A DNA stretch of 64,000 bases. Source: an uncultured Bacteroidales bacterium. GTDB taxonomy: Bacteria > Bacteroidota > Bacteroidia > Bacteroidales > P3. Below, one piece after another: positions 8,754 to 17,232 of the stretch. Position 1 is the first letter of the stretch; every line of letters begins with the position of its first letter. The stretch spans positions 62,001 to 126,000 of the forward strand of contig ONJY01000007.1 in assembly GCA_900318275.1 (NCBI GenBank), written 5' to 3'. A program made the translations under genes and the position numbers. The notes under the pieces were generated by a model. That model was given only the letters and a program-made list of their open reading frames with translations. It had not been told where the DNA came from and did not search any database.

Positions 8754-8784
8754 CAAATATACTAATATTTATCCTTACGGCCAA
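8754..8784 (-). promoter_or_regulatory. Promoter of tex-sppA
   Basis: On the minus strand TTTG(G) ends at 8782 and is followed after 20 bases by TATATTTG (8761-8754), a full Bacteroidota -33/-7 match 47 bases before the GTG start. Confidence 0.8.
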
Positions 8785-8905
8785 ATGCCCTCCGAAAAAA
8801 ATCCCCTTCGACGATCCTTCGGCGTCCCTTAGGAGAAATACTACACAAGTTCGTGAAGCAGTAGGAGAGGACGCAATAAAAAAGACGTATCGCCGTTACT
8901 GTGGC

Positions 8906-9421
8906 ATGGAAAAGACGATATACCTTGCCGCAGGGTGTTTCTGGGGCGCACAGCACTACCTGAAGCAGATACGCGGCGTGACGGCGACGATGACAGGCTT
9001 CGCCAACGGAAAGAGTACGGAGAGCGTCACTTACGAGGAGGTGTACACCGACCGCACAGGCTACGCCGAGGCGGTGCGCGTGGACTATGACCCCGAGGTG
9101 CTGCCGCTGCGTAAACTGCTGAAGCTCTACTTCCTCAGCATAGAGCCCACGAGCGTCAACCAGCAGGGCGAGGACCGCGGCACGCGCTACCGAACGGGCA
9201 TCTACTATGTCGACTCCGAGGACTACGGCACTATAGCCGACGTGATGCGCGAGGAGCAGGCCGGATACAGCGCCCCGATAGCTGTGGAGGTGGCGCCGCT
9301 GACGGTCTTCCACCCCGCCGACGAGAGTCACCAGGACTACCTCGACAAGCACCCCGACGGCTACTGCCACCTGCCACAGGCACTCTTCGATATGGCGCGC
9401 CGCGCCAACGCTGCTTCTTGA
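8906..9421 (+). CDS. msrA: Peptide methionine sulfoxide reductase MsrA
   Basis: 171 residues. Reduces the S-epimer of methionine sulfoxide in proteins, repairing oxidative damage in the cytoplasm. The catalytic motif G-C-F-W-G holds the nucleophile C11. The family signatures G-Y-A-E-A-V, Y-D-P near residue 60, S-V-N-Q-Q-G-E-D-R-G-T-R-Y-R, E-S-H-Q-D-Y-L and the terminal G-Y-C-H follow in order. There is no MsrB fusion and no signal peptide. The gene stands alone, divergent from tex. Confidence 0.95.
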   Translation: MEKTIYLAAGCFWGAQHYLKQIRGVTATMTGFANGKSTESVTYEEVYTDRTGYAEAVRVDYDPEVLPLRKLLKLYFLSIEPTSVNQQGEDRGTRYRTGIYYVDSEDYGTIADVMREEQAGYSAPIAVEVAPLTVFHPADESHQDYLDKHPDGYCHLPQALFDMARRANAAS

Positions 9422-9476
9422 CTTACGCCGAAACAATAAAAATATATAATTAAGGTGCAGATATGAAAAAGTTTCG

Positions 9477-9484
9477 TATATTTG
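9477..9484 (+). promoter_or_regulatory. -7 promoter element of the DUF4190-like gene
   Basis: TATATTTG matches TAnnTTTG and lies 33 bases before the ATG at 9518. No clear -33 TTG was found. Confidence 0.5.
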
Positions 9485-9517
9485 CATTTTAAACGTGTAA
9501 CGATAAATAACGACATT

Positions 9518-9859
9518 ATGGAAGAGTATCAGCAAAATACGCACGAAATTCAACCTAAGGAGACAGCTCCCTATGCCATCACCTCCTTGGTCCTCGGCAT
9601 CGCCTCGCTTGTTGTCAGCGGCCTCGGCATCACACTCGTGCTTGGCATCCTCGGGTTGATATTCAGCAACAAGGGTATGGCAGAGATGCAGCAACACCCC
9701 GGCAGATACATGGGCGACGGCATGCTGCGCGCCGGCAAGGTGACGTCGATACTCGGCATAGTGCTGAGCTCCATAGCATTGGCGCTGATCATCTTGCTCA
9801 TCATCGGCCTGGTCTTCTTCTCGGCTTCGACGGTGGGACTGATGGAGATGATCGACTGA
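9518..9859 (+). CDS. Small two-helix membrane protein, DUF4190-like
   Basis: 113 residues from the ATG at 9518; a longer reading from 9482 would include the promoter and is rejected. Two hydrophobic segments (about residues 19-50 and 76-105) flank a short polar loop with M-A-E-M-Q-Q-H-P-G-R-Y. A-P-Y-A-I-T-S-L-V-L-G-I-A-S-L before the first helix and the G-K-V-T-S-I-L-G-I-V repeat before the second resemble DUF4190 proteins. Function is unknown; location is probably the inner membrane. Confidence 0.7.
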   Translation: MEEYQQNTHEIQPKETAPYAITSLVLGIASLVVSGLGITLVLGILGLIFSNKGMAEMQQHPGRYMGDGMLRAGKVTSILGIVLSSIALALIILLIIGLVFFSASTVGLMEMID

Positions 9860-9877
9860 TATGCTGCAAGGCATAAT

Positions 9878-9959
9878 GCGGATATGGCGTAATTGGTAGC
9901 CGCGCAAGACTTAGGATCTTGTCCCGCGAGGGGTGGGGGTTCGAGCCCCCCTATCCGCA
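9878..9959 (+). tRNA. tRNA-Leu (anticodon TAG)
   Basis: Acceptor GCGGATA pairs with TATCCGC, discriminator A at 9959. Anticodon stem CAAGA/TCTTG encloses loop CTTAGGA, giving anticodon TAG (reads CUA). A long variable arm (CCGCGAGGGG) marks a class II tRNA. CCA is not encoded. Confidence 0.95.
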
Positions 9960-9967
9960 CTTGTTCA

Positions 9968-9991
9968 GTTATGAGTTATGAGTTAAGAGTT
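9968..9991 (-). repeat. Heptamer repeat tract (AACTCAT family, minus orientation)
   Basis: Tandem 7-base units (GTTATGA, GTTATGA, GTTAAGA, GTTAATG on the plus strand) between tRNA-Leu and the next gene. They run into the ATG at 9993. Confidence 0.8.
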
Positions 9992-9992
9992 A

Positions 9993-11297
9993 ATGGTGAG
10001 AATCGAGAAGTATCATAGAGGCTGTCTGTGGGCGCGCATGTATGGCGCGCTGTTGTTGCTTTTATTTTTATGCGCGCGGGCGCACGCGTCATATATAGTG
10101 GTGCCTATGGACGACACGCAGAAGAACCACCTCAAGGCTTATGGCGTCGCCTACTGGGCGCTGCAGCGCGAGGCCGAGGTGACTTGGCTGCTCAACTACC
10201 GTGGCGGCTCGTTCATGACCAAGTACGCCGAAGGCATCGAGCGTGAGTGCCGCCTGAGGGGCGTCACCTGCGAGGTTATCGCCGACGGGCAGAGCAGCGC
10301 CATACTGAGCTACATAGCCGACCCCGGGATCAACATGGACGCCGTGCGGCTGCAGAAGGCCCCCAAGATTGCCGTCTATTCCCCCAAGAACAAGCTGCCG
10401 TGGGACGACGCTGTGACGCTGGTGCTTACCTACGCCGAGATTCCCTATGACGTGGTCTACGACGAGGAGGTGATGGCCGGAGTGCTGCCCACCTACGACT
10501 GGCTGCACCTGCACCACGAGGACTTCACCGGCCAGTACGGCAAGTTCTGGGCCAACTACCGCAGCCAGCAATGGTATATCGAGGATGTACGCACCCAGGA
10601 GGCTATGGCCCACAAACTGGGCTACAGCAAGGTGAGCCACCTGAAGCTCGCAGTGGCACACAAGATACGCGACTTCGTGATGGGCGGAGGATTCCTCTTC
10701 GCCATGTGCTCGGCCCCCGACAGTTACGATGTGGCGCTGGCCGCTGAAGGGGTGGATATCTGCGCCGAGATGTTCGACGGCGACCCCATGGAGCCGCGTG
10801 CACAGGACCGCCTCGACTACAGCCGCTGTTTTGCCTTCAAGGATTTCCGCATCAGCACCAACCCCGCGGAGTATGAGATATCAACCATAGACATCGACGA
10901 CCGCCAGCGCCAGCGGGCGGTGAACGAGAAGAATGACTTCTTCGTGCTCTTCGACTTCTCGGCCAAGTGGGACTGGGTGCCCACGATGCTCACACAGAAC
11001 CACACGCGTGTGGTGCACGGCTTCATGGGACAGACCACGGCGTTCCGCAGCCAGTATGTGAAGAGCTCGTGTGTGGTGCTGGGCGACAACAAGGAGCTGG
11101 GCGAGGTGCGCTACCTGCATGGCGAATACGGCAAGGGTACGTGGACCTTCCTCGGCGGTCACGACCCCGAGGACTACCGCCACTTCGTGGGCGACCCGCC
11201 AACGGACCTCTCGCTATACCCCAACTCACCAGGCTACCGTCTGATACTTAACAATATATTGTTCCCGGCGGCAAAGAAAGAGAAACACAAGACATGA
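9993..11297 (+). CDS. Conserved exported Bacteroidales protein, often labelled asparagine synthetase B
   Basis: 434 residues with an N-terminal signal peptide (hydrophobic core about residues 18-28, then A-R-A-H-A-S). The start may be ATG 9993 or ATG 10038; the latter gives a cleaner signal peptide, and the former lies at the edge of a repeat. The mature protein begins Y-I-V-V-P-M-D-D-T-Q-K-N-H-L-K-A-Y-G-V-A-Y-W and contains R-G-G-S-F near residue 70. By recall, Bacteroidales homologues are commonly named asparagine synthetase B, but I see no N-terminal Cys glutaminase and no PP-loop, so that name looks wrong. A glutamine-amidotransferase-like fold is possible. Function unknown. Confidence 0.7.
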   Translation: MVRIEKYHRGCLWARMYGALLLLLFLCARAHASYIVVPMDDTQKNHLKAYGVAYWALQREAEVTWLLNYRGGSFMTKYAEGIERECRLRGVTCEVIADGQSSAILSYIADPGINMDAVRLQKAPKIAVYSPKNKLPWDDAVTLVLTYAEIPYDVVYDEEVMAGVLPTYDWLHLHHEDFTGQYGKFWANYRSQQWYIEDVRTQEAMAHKLGYSKVSHLKLAVAHKIRDFVMGGGFLFAMCSAPDSYDVALAAEGVDICAEMFDGDPMEPRAQDRLDYSRCFAFKDFRISTNPAEYEISTIDIDDRQRQRAVNEKNDFFVLFDFSAKWDWVPTMLTQNHTRVVHGFMGQTTAFRSQYVKSSCVVLGDNKELGEVRYLHGEYGKGTWTFLGGHDPEDYRHFVGDPPTDLSLYPNSPGYRLILNNILFPAAKKEKHKT

Positions 11298-11326
11298 AAA
11301 TTGAGAATTGAAAATTGAAAGTTGAT
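11298..11326 (-). repeat. Heptamer-like repeat tract (AATTTTC family, minus orientation)
   Basis: Degenerate 7-base units (AAAATTG, AGAATTG, AAAATTG, AAAGTTG) directly after the stop codon of the preceding gene. Confidence 0.7.
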
Positions 11327-11407
11327 AGATTGCAGGCACATTTGCCTTGACTACAGCCCTAAGGACGAGCGAAGCGATAACTACTTTACTAAAAAGAAAA
11401 GGACAAA

Positions 11408-12733
11408 ATGAAGATGATGAAACATACAGCGATATACTTTTTGATGATGCTGGCCACATTGACGGCGATAGCACAGGGGCGTGCCGTCGGCTCTGCCGAC
11501 AACGGCTCTTGGGTGGTGTACAACACTCGTACGTCGGACATCGCAGGCGACAACGTGTCGGCACTGGCTGCCGACAGCAAGGGCGTCTGGGTGGGCTCTT
11601 ATCAGGGACTCAGCCGCCTCAACGGGGGCTCCTGGACCGACTACTCGATGTTCAACGAGAAGCTGAAAGACCAGTCCGTCAACTGCTTGATGGTTGACAG
11701 TCGCGGCGTGGTGTGGATAGGCACCGACGACTACGGCGTCATTGAGTTCGACGGCACACACTGGACGGAATACACCGAGGAGACACGCCGCCTGAAGATG
11801 AAGTTCGTCAAGGAGATCGTGCAGGACAAGGACGGCGTGTTCTGGATAGGCGTGACGCTGGGCGGCATGGTGCGCTTCGACGGCTACACATGGGAGAAAT
11901 ACACACCCGATGACTGCGGTCTGCTGAGCGACTTTGTGCTCGACCTGGCTGTGGACCGCGCCAACCGCAAGTGGATAACCACCAACTCCGGCGTGAGTGT
12001 ATACAACGACCGCCGCTGGGTGAACTACACGGTGGACAACTCCGGCCTGCCTGACAACATAGTGCCGGCCATCGCTATCGACGCCAACAACGTCAAGTGG
12101 TTCGGCACACTGAACGGCCTCTGCTCGTTTGACGGCGAGGACTGGCGCACATGGAACACGAGCAACAGCCCGTTGCCCGCCAACCAGGTGAACGACATAG
12201 CCATCGACGCCGACGGTCTGATGTGGATAGGCACCAGCGGCGGTGTGGCGGTGTTCGACGGCGCCGACGGATGGGTGGTGTTCACCTCGAAGAACAGTCC
12301 GCTGCCCGCCGGCAACATCTACAAGGTGGCCAACGACAAGAAGGGCAACCACTGGTTCGGCAACGACAGCAAGGGTGTGGCACGCCTGAGCGGCTTCACC
12401 ATGCCTGTCAAGGCTGTGGTCTCTGCCAGCCGCACCGACGAGGACGGCTTGGGCAGCGAGGGACACGGGTCGACGACAGCGAAGGCCGTCCCCGAGATGG
12501 GGGAGGAGAAGGTGCGCATCAACCCGCACCTGCAGGACGGCTACGTCACCATCACCATGGAAAGCCCTCAGGCCGTCGTCACTTTCACCAACAACAAGGG
12601 CAAGGTGGTGAAGACCATCAACAACTACAAGAACAACCAGCGCATAGCGATAAACAAGATGCCGAGAGGCATGTACATGGTGGGGGTGAAGACGGTGCGC
12701 GGTGAGAAGAAGATTAAGTTTAACCTCAAATAA
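11408..12733 (+). CDS. Secreted beta-propeller protein with C-terminal sorting-type domain
   Basis: 441 residues with a signal peptide (cleavage near residue 23). Residues about 35-365 hold repeats of about 45 residues with the pattern V-W-I-G-T...G-V...F-D-G-x-x-W-x-x-Y, as in two-component-regulator-type propellers (Reg_prop). The last 75 residues (G-Y-V-T-I-T...K-M-P-R-G-M-Y-M-V-G-V...K-K-I-K-F-N) resemble a type IX secretion sorting domain, so export to the surface is likely. Directly after the signal peptide, 11481-11503 is identical to an intergenic palindrome found at 30227-30249. First gene of a propeller/DsbD/C10-protease operon; dsbD starts 5 bases after its stop. Confidence 0.82.
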   Translation: MKMMKHTAIYFLMMLATLTAIAQGRAVGSADNGSWVVYNTRTSDIAGDNVSALAADSKGVWVGSYQGLSRLNGGSWTDYSMFNEKLKDQSVNCLMVDSRGVVWIGTDDYGVIEFDGTHWTEYTEETRRLKMKFVKEIVQDKDGVFWIGVTLGGMVRFDGYTWEKYTPDDCGLLSDFVLDLAVDRANRKWITTNSGVSVYNDRRWVNYTVDNSGLPDNIVPAIAIDANNVKWFGTLNGLCSFDGEDWRTWNTSNSPLPANQVNDIAIDADGLMWIGTSGGVAVFDGADGWVVFTSKNSPLPAGNIYKVANDKKGNHWFGNDSKGVARLSGFTMPVKAVVSASRTDEDGLGSEGHGSTTAKAVPEMGEEKVRINPHLQDGYVTITMESPQAVVTFTNNKGKVVKTINNYKNNQRIAINKMPRGMYMVGVKTVRGEKKIKFNLK

Positions 12734-12737
12734 GGAC

Positions 12738-14804
12738 ATGAGAAGGATAGCTATGTTGCTGCTATGTCTGCTTGCCACCTTTGTGATGCAGGCTCAGCAG
12801 CTCGACCCGGTGAAGTGGAAATACACCGTCAAGGAGACCTCGGCAACGGAAGCGGAGCTGGTGTTCACCGCCAAGCTCGACGCCGGATGGCACCTGTATT
12901 CACAGTACACCGACCCTAACGGGCCGCTGGCTATAGAGTTCACCTTCGCCGAAAGCGGCGACTACGCCCGCATGGGCAAGGTGCAGGAGCCCAAACCCCA
13001 CGAGGAGATGGACGACATATTCAACTGTGTCGTCAAGTCGTTCAGCGGCACGGTGGTCTTCCGCCAGAAGGTGAAGCGCATCAGCGACAAGGACTTCACG
13101 GTGAAGGGCACCGTGAGCTACCAACTCTGCAACGACGGCAGCTGCATAGCCCCCGAGGACCACGACTTCTCGTTCAAGGTTCCAGGTGCAAAGGCCGAAC
13201 TGGCGACAGCGACAGTAGCGGCTGCAGCCGAAGAGACTGTGGCTGTGGAGACGGTTACGGACAGCGTGGCAGAGGCGGCAACAGTGGCAGAGGCAGATAC
13301 CGTGAAGGCCACCGTCGAGCCCCTGCCGCAGGAGGAAGGCAAACGCCAGAACCTGCTGGTGGTGTTCCTCATAGCCTTGGGCGGCGGCATACTGACGATG
13401 TTCACGCCCTGCGTCTTCCCAATGATACCTATGACCGTCAACTTCTTCGTGCGTGGCGCCGAGAACAAACGCAAAGGACGCCGTCAGGCATGGTTCTTCG
13501 GCTTCTCCATAGTGTTCCTCTTCGCCGTGCTGGGCGCCATCCTGGCAGCCTTCCTTGGTCCCGAGGCACTCTATGTCATGGGCACCCACTGGATACCTAA
13601 CCTGATATTCTTCATCATCTTTTTTGTCTTCGCCCTGAGCTTTTTCGGCCTCTTTGAGATAAAGATGCCCGAGAAGTGGATTAACAGCAGCGACGAGCAG
13701 GCCGACAAAGGCGGTCTGCTGGCTCCCTTCTTCATTGCCCTCACCACGGTGCTGGTGAGCTTCAGCTGCACAGGCCCCATACTCGGCGCTGCACTGGTAG
13801 GCCTTACCACCAGCTCGACAGACCGCTGGGTGAGCCTCGTGACAATGCTGGGCTTCGGCATAGGCTTCGCCTTGCCGTTTACCCTGCTGGCCATGTTCCC
13901 GCAGATGCTGGGCAACATGAAGAGCGGCTCATGGCTCAACACAGTGAAGATAGTCTTCGCCTTCCTTGAGCTGGCCTTCGGCTTGAAGTTCCTGCAGCAG
14001 GCCGACCTCTACTGCAACTGGGGTCTGCTGCCGCGCGACACCTACCTGGCCCTGTGGATTGTCATCTTCGGCATGCTAGGCTTCTACCTGCTCGGCAAGC
14101 TGCGCTTCAAGGGCGACGACGAGGTGAAGGAGATAGGTACCCTGCGCCTCTTCCTGGCCATCGCCGACCTTGCCTTTGTGGTGTATATGATACCCGGCAT
14201 GTGGGGCGCCCCACTCAAGGGCATCAGCGGCTTCCTGCCTCCCATGGAGAGCCAGAGCTTCAACATCGAGAAGATAGTCGTCGAGAACACACCCGCCGCG
14301 GGCGCTGGAACGGTGCAGGTGGGCATACTGCCTGCCGACCGCAAATATGCCGACAAGCTGCATGTGCCGCTGGGCTTCGAGGCTTTCTTCGACCTCGACG
14401 AGGCTAAGGCCTACGCCAGCCAGACAGGCAAGCCGGTATTCATCGACTTCACAGGCAAGACCTGTGCCAACTGCCGCGAGATGGAGCATTATGTGTGGAG
14501 CGACCCCGAGGTGAAGCGTCTCCTCAACGAGGAGTTCGTCATGTGCTCGCTCTATGCCGACGAGAATACCATAGAACTGCCCGAGGACGAGTGGGTGACC
14601 GATGAGAAAGGCAAAGTTTTAAAGACCCTCGGACGCAAGAATCTGAACTTTCAGAAGACTGAATATAATATGAACGCCCAGCCATACTATGTCATCGTCA
14701 ATGCCGACGGCAAGGTTCTCACCAACGAGAACTACAAGTACGACCGCGATGTGCAGAAGTTTGTGAACTGGCTTAACGAAGGAATAAACAATAACAAACG
14801 ATGA
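12738..14804 (+). CDS. dsbD: Thiol:disulfide interchange protein DsbD
   Basis: 688 residues. A signal peptide is followed by a periplasmic alpha domain with C131 and C136 (C-N-D-G-S-C). After an Ala/Glu/Val/Thr-rich linker (about 151-200) comes a multi-helix membrane domain with the redox pair C225 (F-T-P-C-V-F-P) and C344 (S-F-S-C-T-G-P), then a C-terminal thioredoxin-like gamma domain with C576-A-N-C579. The family passes electrons from cytoplasmic thioredoxin to periplasmic thiols. Start: ATG 12738. The stop overlaps the C10 protease start (ATGA), suggesting that DsbD helps keep exported Cys proteins reduced. Confidence 0.93.
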   Translation: MRRIAMLLLCLLATFVMQAQQLDPVKWKYTVKETSATEAELVFTAKLDAGWHLYSQYTDPNGPLAIEFTFAESGDYARMGKVQEPKPHEEMDDIFNCVVKSFSGTVVFRQKVKRISDKDFTVKGTVSYQLCNDGSCIAPEDHDFSFKVPGAKAELATATVAAAAEETVAVETVTDSVAEAATVAEADTVKATVEPLPQEEGKRQNLLVVFLIALGGGILTMFTPCVFPMIPMTVNFFVRGAENKRKGRRQAWFFGFSIVFLFAVLGAILAAFLGPEALYVMGTHWIPNLIFFIIFFVFALSFFGLFEIKMPEKWINSSDEQADKGGLLAPFFIALTTVLVSFSCTGPILGAALVGLTTSSTDRWVSLVTMLGFGIGFALPFTLLAMFPQMLGNMKSGSWLNTVKIVFAFLELAFGLKFLQQADLYCNWGLLPRDTYLALWIVIFGMLGFYLLGKLRFKGDDEVKEIGTLRLFLAIADLAFVVYMIPGMWGAPLKGISGFLPPMESQSFNIEKIVVENTPAAGAGTVQVGILPADRKYADKLHVPLGFEAFFDLDEAKAYASQTGKPVFIDFTGKTCANCREMEHYVWSDPEVKRLLNEEFVMCSLYADENTIELPEDEWVTDEKGKVLKTLGRKNLNFQKTEYNMNAQPYYVIVNADGKVLTNENYKYDRDVQKFVNWLNEGINNNKR

Positions 14805-16624
14805 AACGTATACTTTTTGGAGCCTTGGCTCTGTCTTTTCTCCTGTCAGGAGCAATGGCGCAGACTGTCACCGTACAAGAGGCGCAGACTGTTGCAGTGA
14901 ACTTCTGGAACAGGCATCATCCCGTGGAGGTCAGTGGCGTGAAAGCCTCTGAGACCACTCTCTTAAGCTATGGCGAGATAAGCCACATGTATGTGGTAAA
15001 TGTCGCCGACCGAGGCTTCGTCATCGTGGCGGGCGACCGCTGCGTGCAGCCTGTTCTGGGATATTCGTTCGACAGCCGCTTCCCCGAGCGGATGCATCCG
15101 GAAATAAGCTATTGGCTCGGCGGCTTCGACGGCCAGATAGCCGAAGCTGTGGAAGCGGGCTATGTGCCCTCGCAGGAGGTCGTGGATATGTGGGACCAGC
15201 TGCTGACCCAGACGTCCCCCGAGACACCTGTAAGTCTCGTCGTGGTGCCGGCATTGCTCACCACCCGCTGGGACCAAGGCTCGCCATATAACCAGTATTG
15301 CCCCTACGACTCTGTCGATCATGTCAAGACGGTGGTGGGCTGCGTGGCTACGGCAATGGCGCAGATCATGCGCTACTGGAGACACCCCTCCTGCGGCACC
15401 GGCAGCCACTCTTACATCCCCGAACAGCGCACCGGCATGTCCTTCGGCACCCTCTCGGCCGACTTTGAGCATACTACGTATATCTATGACTATATGCCCA
15501 ACTCTGTCGACGCTAACTTCTCTCCCTCTAAGGAGCGCAACGCTGTGGCTCTGCTGTCTTACCATTGCGGCATAGCTGTCGATATGATGTACGGCAGCTC
15601 GAGCGGCGCCTATTCGGAGTGCGGCTACTGGAGCAACGCATGCGCCACCAGCGCATTTTCCGATTACTTTAAGTATAAGACTTCCCTTGAGTTGAGAAAA
15701 CGCTACAACTATTCCGACAGCGTGTGGCGTCTGATGATAGACACCAACCTCGAGAACGGCCGTCCGATGTATTATTCCGGACATGACAACTCCGGCGGAC
15801 ATGCCTTCGTCCTTGACGGTGCCGACGGCCAGGGCCGCTATCACTTCAACTGGGGCTGGGGCGGCTATGCCGACGGCTACTATACTGTCTCTAACCTTGC
15901 TCCTGGCAGCGGCGGCGCCGGCGGCAACGCCACGTATACCTTCAACCTGGGCCAGACAGCCATCTTTGACCTGGAGCCGATACCCACACAGCTGGATACC
16001 GTGGATGTCTACGACACCGTCTGTTACGATGCAACGTCCTATACGTTCTATGAACACACCTTCACACCGTCGGCTGGCGAGTATAACCTTGTGCACCTCG
16101 ATACCATATACCGTCTGCATCTGGATATAGCACGTGTCAAGTTGGTCTATCTCAACGCCAATGGCGCTCATGGCGCCACCATAACGCAGCGCTACTGCTA
16201 CCTCAACGGCTTTACGGCCCCCGAATGCACGTTCAGCCGTGCGGGCTACCGTTTTGTGGGCTGGTGTATGTATCCTGACGGTGAAGGCGAGATCTATTCT
16301 GTCGGCGAAGTCATACCGATACGTCGCAACCTGTCGCTCTATGCCATCTGGGAGCCCTTGCAGGGCATCGAGCAGGCCAACGAGGCTTCTGTCAGCCTGT
16401 GGCCCAACCCGACAACCGGCGAGGTCACTGTCTCTGTCGACGGCGCCCGTCCGGTGAGTGTCGTCGTACTTGATATCGTAGGCCGAACGGTGCTTCGTGA
16501 GACGCACGTCGATGCTGTTGGCGGCAAAGCCAAAATCTCACTCGAGAAGCTCCCTGCCGGCACTTATACCGTACAGGTGGGCACTGACAGCGGTGTCTAT
16601 AATCAGCGAATAATCAAACGATAG
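14801..16624 (+). CDS. Secreted C10 (streptopain-like) cysteine protease with sorting domain
   Basis: 607 residues. Signal peptide to about residue 20 (A-M-A-Q), an inhibitory propeptide, then a peptidase C10 domain with nucleophile C181 (V-V-G-C-V-A-T-A-M-A-Q) and H334 (S-G-G-H-A-F-V-L-D), followed by F-N-W-G-W-G-G. Residues about 445-525 look like an InlB B-repeat/Listeria-Bacteroides repeat (A-G-Y-R-F-V-G-W then L-Y-A-I-W). The last 75 residues contain W-P-N-P-T-T-G and end L-P-A-G-T-Y-T-V-Q-V...Q-R-I-I-K-R, a canonical type A T9SS sorting domain. It is therefore predicted to be secreted through the type IX system whose PorT is encoded at 23308. Confidence 0.92.
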   Translation: MKRILFGALALSFLLSGAMAQTVTVQEAQTVAVNFWNRHHPVEVSGVKASETTLLSYGEISHMYVVNVADRGFVIVAGDRCVQPVLGYSFDSRFPERMHPEISYWLGGFDGQIAEAVEAGYVPSQEVVDMWDQLLTQTSPETPVSLVVVPALLTTRWDQGSPYNQYCPYDSVDHVKTVVGCVATAMAQIMRYWRHPSCGTGSHSYIPEQRTGMSFGTLSADFEHTTYIYDYMPNSVDANFSPSKERNAVALLSYHCGIAVDMMYGSSSGAYSECGYWSNACATSAFSDYFKYKTSLELRKRYNYSDSVWRLMIDTNLENGRPMYYSGHDNSGGHAFVLDGADGQGRYHFNWGWGGYADGYYTVSNLAPGSGGAGGNATYTFNLGQTAIFDLEPIPTQLDTVDVYDTVCYDATSYTFYEHTFTPSAGEYNLVHLDTIYRLHLDIARVKLVYLNANGAHGATITQRYCYLNGFTAPECTFSRAGYRFVGWCMYPDGEGEIYSVGEVIPIRRNLSLYAIWEPLQGIEQANEASVSLWPNPTTGEVTVSVDGARPVSVVVLDIVGRTVLRETHVDAVGGKAKISLEKLPAGTYTVQVGTDSGVYNQRIIKR

Positions 16625-16644
16625 TAAAATAATTGTAAGAAAAA

Positions 16645-16676
16645 TTTGGTCATGTGGGGAAATATTCGTACCTTTG
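16645..16676 (+). promoter_or_regulatory. Promoter of the initiator tRNA
   Basis: TTTG at 16645-16648, 20 bases, TACCTTTG at 16669-16676; full Bacteroidota consensus, 29 bases before the tRNA. Confidence 0.85.
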
Positions 16677-16705
16677 CACCCGATTTCAGCGATGAAATAA
16701 GAGAG

Positions 16706-16775
<70 letters not shown>

Positions 16776-16777
<2 letters not shown>

Positions 16778-17222
16778 CCTAAAACAAAAAGTGAGCAGGA
16801 CGTCAGTCCTGCTTTTTTTATGCATACCCCTTGACGAAAGCTTGCTTTCAGGCAAGGGGTATGCATAAAAAAAGTAAGAACCGCACAGCGGTGCTCGCTT
16901 TTTGTTTTAGGTAAAGCCCCTCTTCATAGGATGGCGAGCTTTAGCTCGCAATCCTTCCCCACCTTGCTTTAAGGCAAAGCACATACAAAAAAACAAGTCC
17001 CGCATAGCGGGCTGCCTTTTTGCTTTAGGTAAAGCCCCTCTTCATAGGATGGCGAGCTTTAGCTCGCAATCCTTCCCCCATCCTTCCCCCTTGACGAAAG
17101 CTTGCTTTCAGGCAAGGGGTATGCATAAAAAAAACAAGTCCCGCATAGCGGGCTGCCTTGTTGCTTTAGGTAAAGCCCTCTCTCCACGGATCGCGGGCTT
17201 TATGCCCGCAATCCTTCCCCGT
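16776..17222. repeat. Nested palindromes and three repeat units downstream of tRNA-fMet
   Basis: A near-perfect inverted repeat starts at the tRNA 3' end (16776-16797) and returns at about 16893-16914. It encloses a second one (about 16814-16832 against 16851-16869). Downstream are two further related units (about 16960-17085 and 17085-17220), each with a GCGGGC or GCGAGC hairpin. AATCCTTCCCC, the same bases as the tRNA T-arm 3' side (16763-16773), recurs at 16950, 17068 and 17210, with a shorter copy at 17080. No gene is visible in this stretch. Confidence 0.8.
16795..16819 (+). terminator. Terminator after tRNA-fMet
   Basis: GCAGGAC, loop GTCA, GTCCTGC and then seven T residues; a compact rho-independent terminator. 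Confidence 0.85.
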
Positions 17223-17232
17223 CCACCAATCT

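Noticed and set aside
8762..9907. 381-codon minus-strand frame over msrA and tRNA-Leu
   Set aside because: It crosses msrA, the DUF4190-like gene and the tRNA region with low-complexity translation; no family similarity.
16778..17222. Additional tRNA genes in the palindromic array
   Set aside because: The units share only the T-arm-like AATCCTTCCCC and one hairpin; no acceptor or anticodon arm can be formed.
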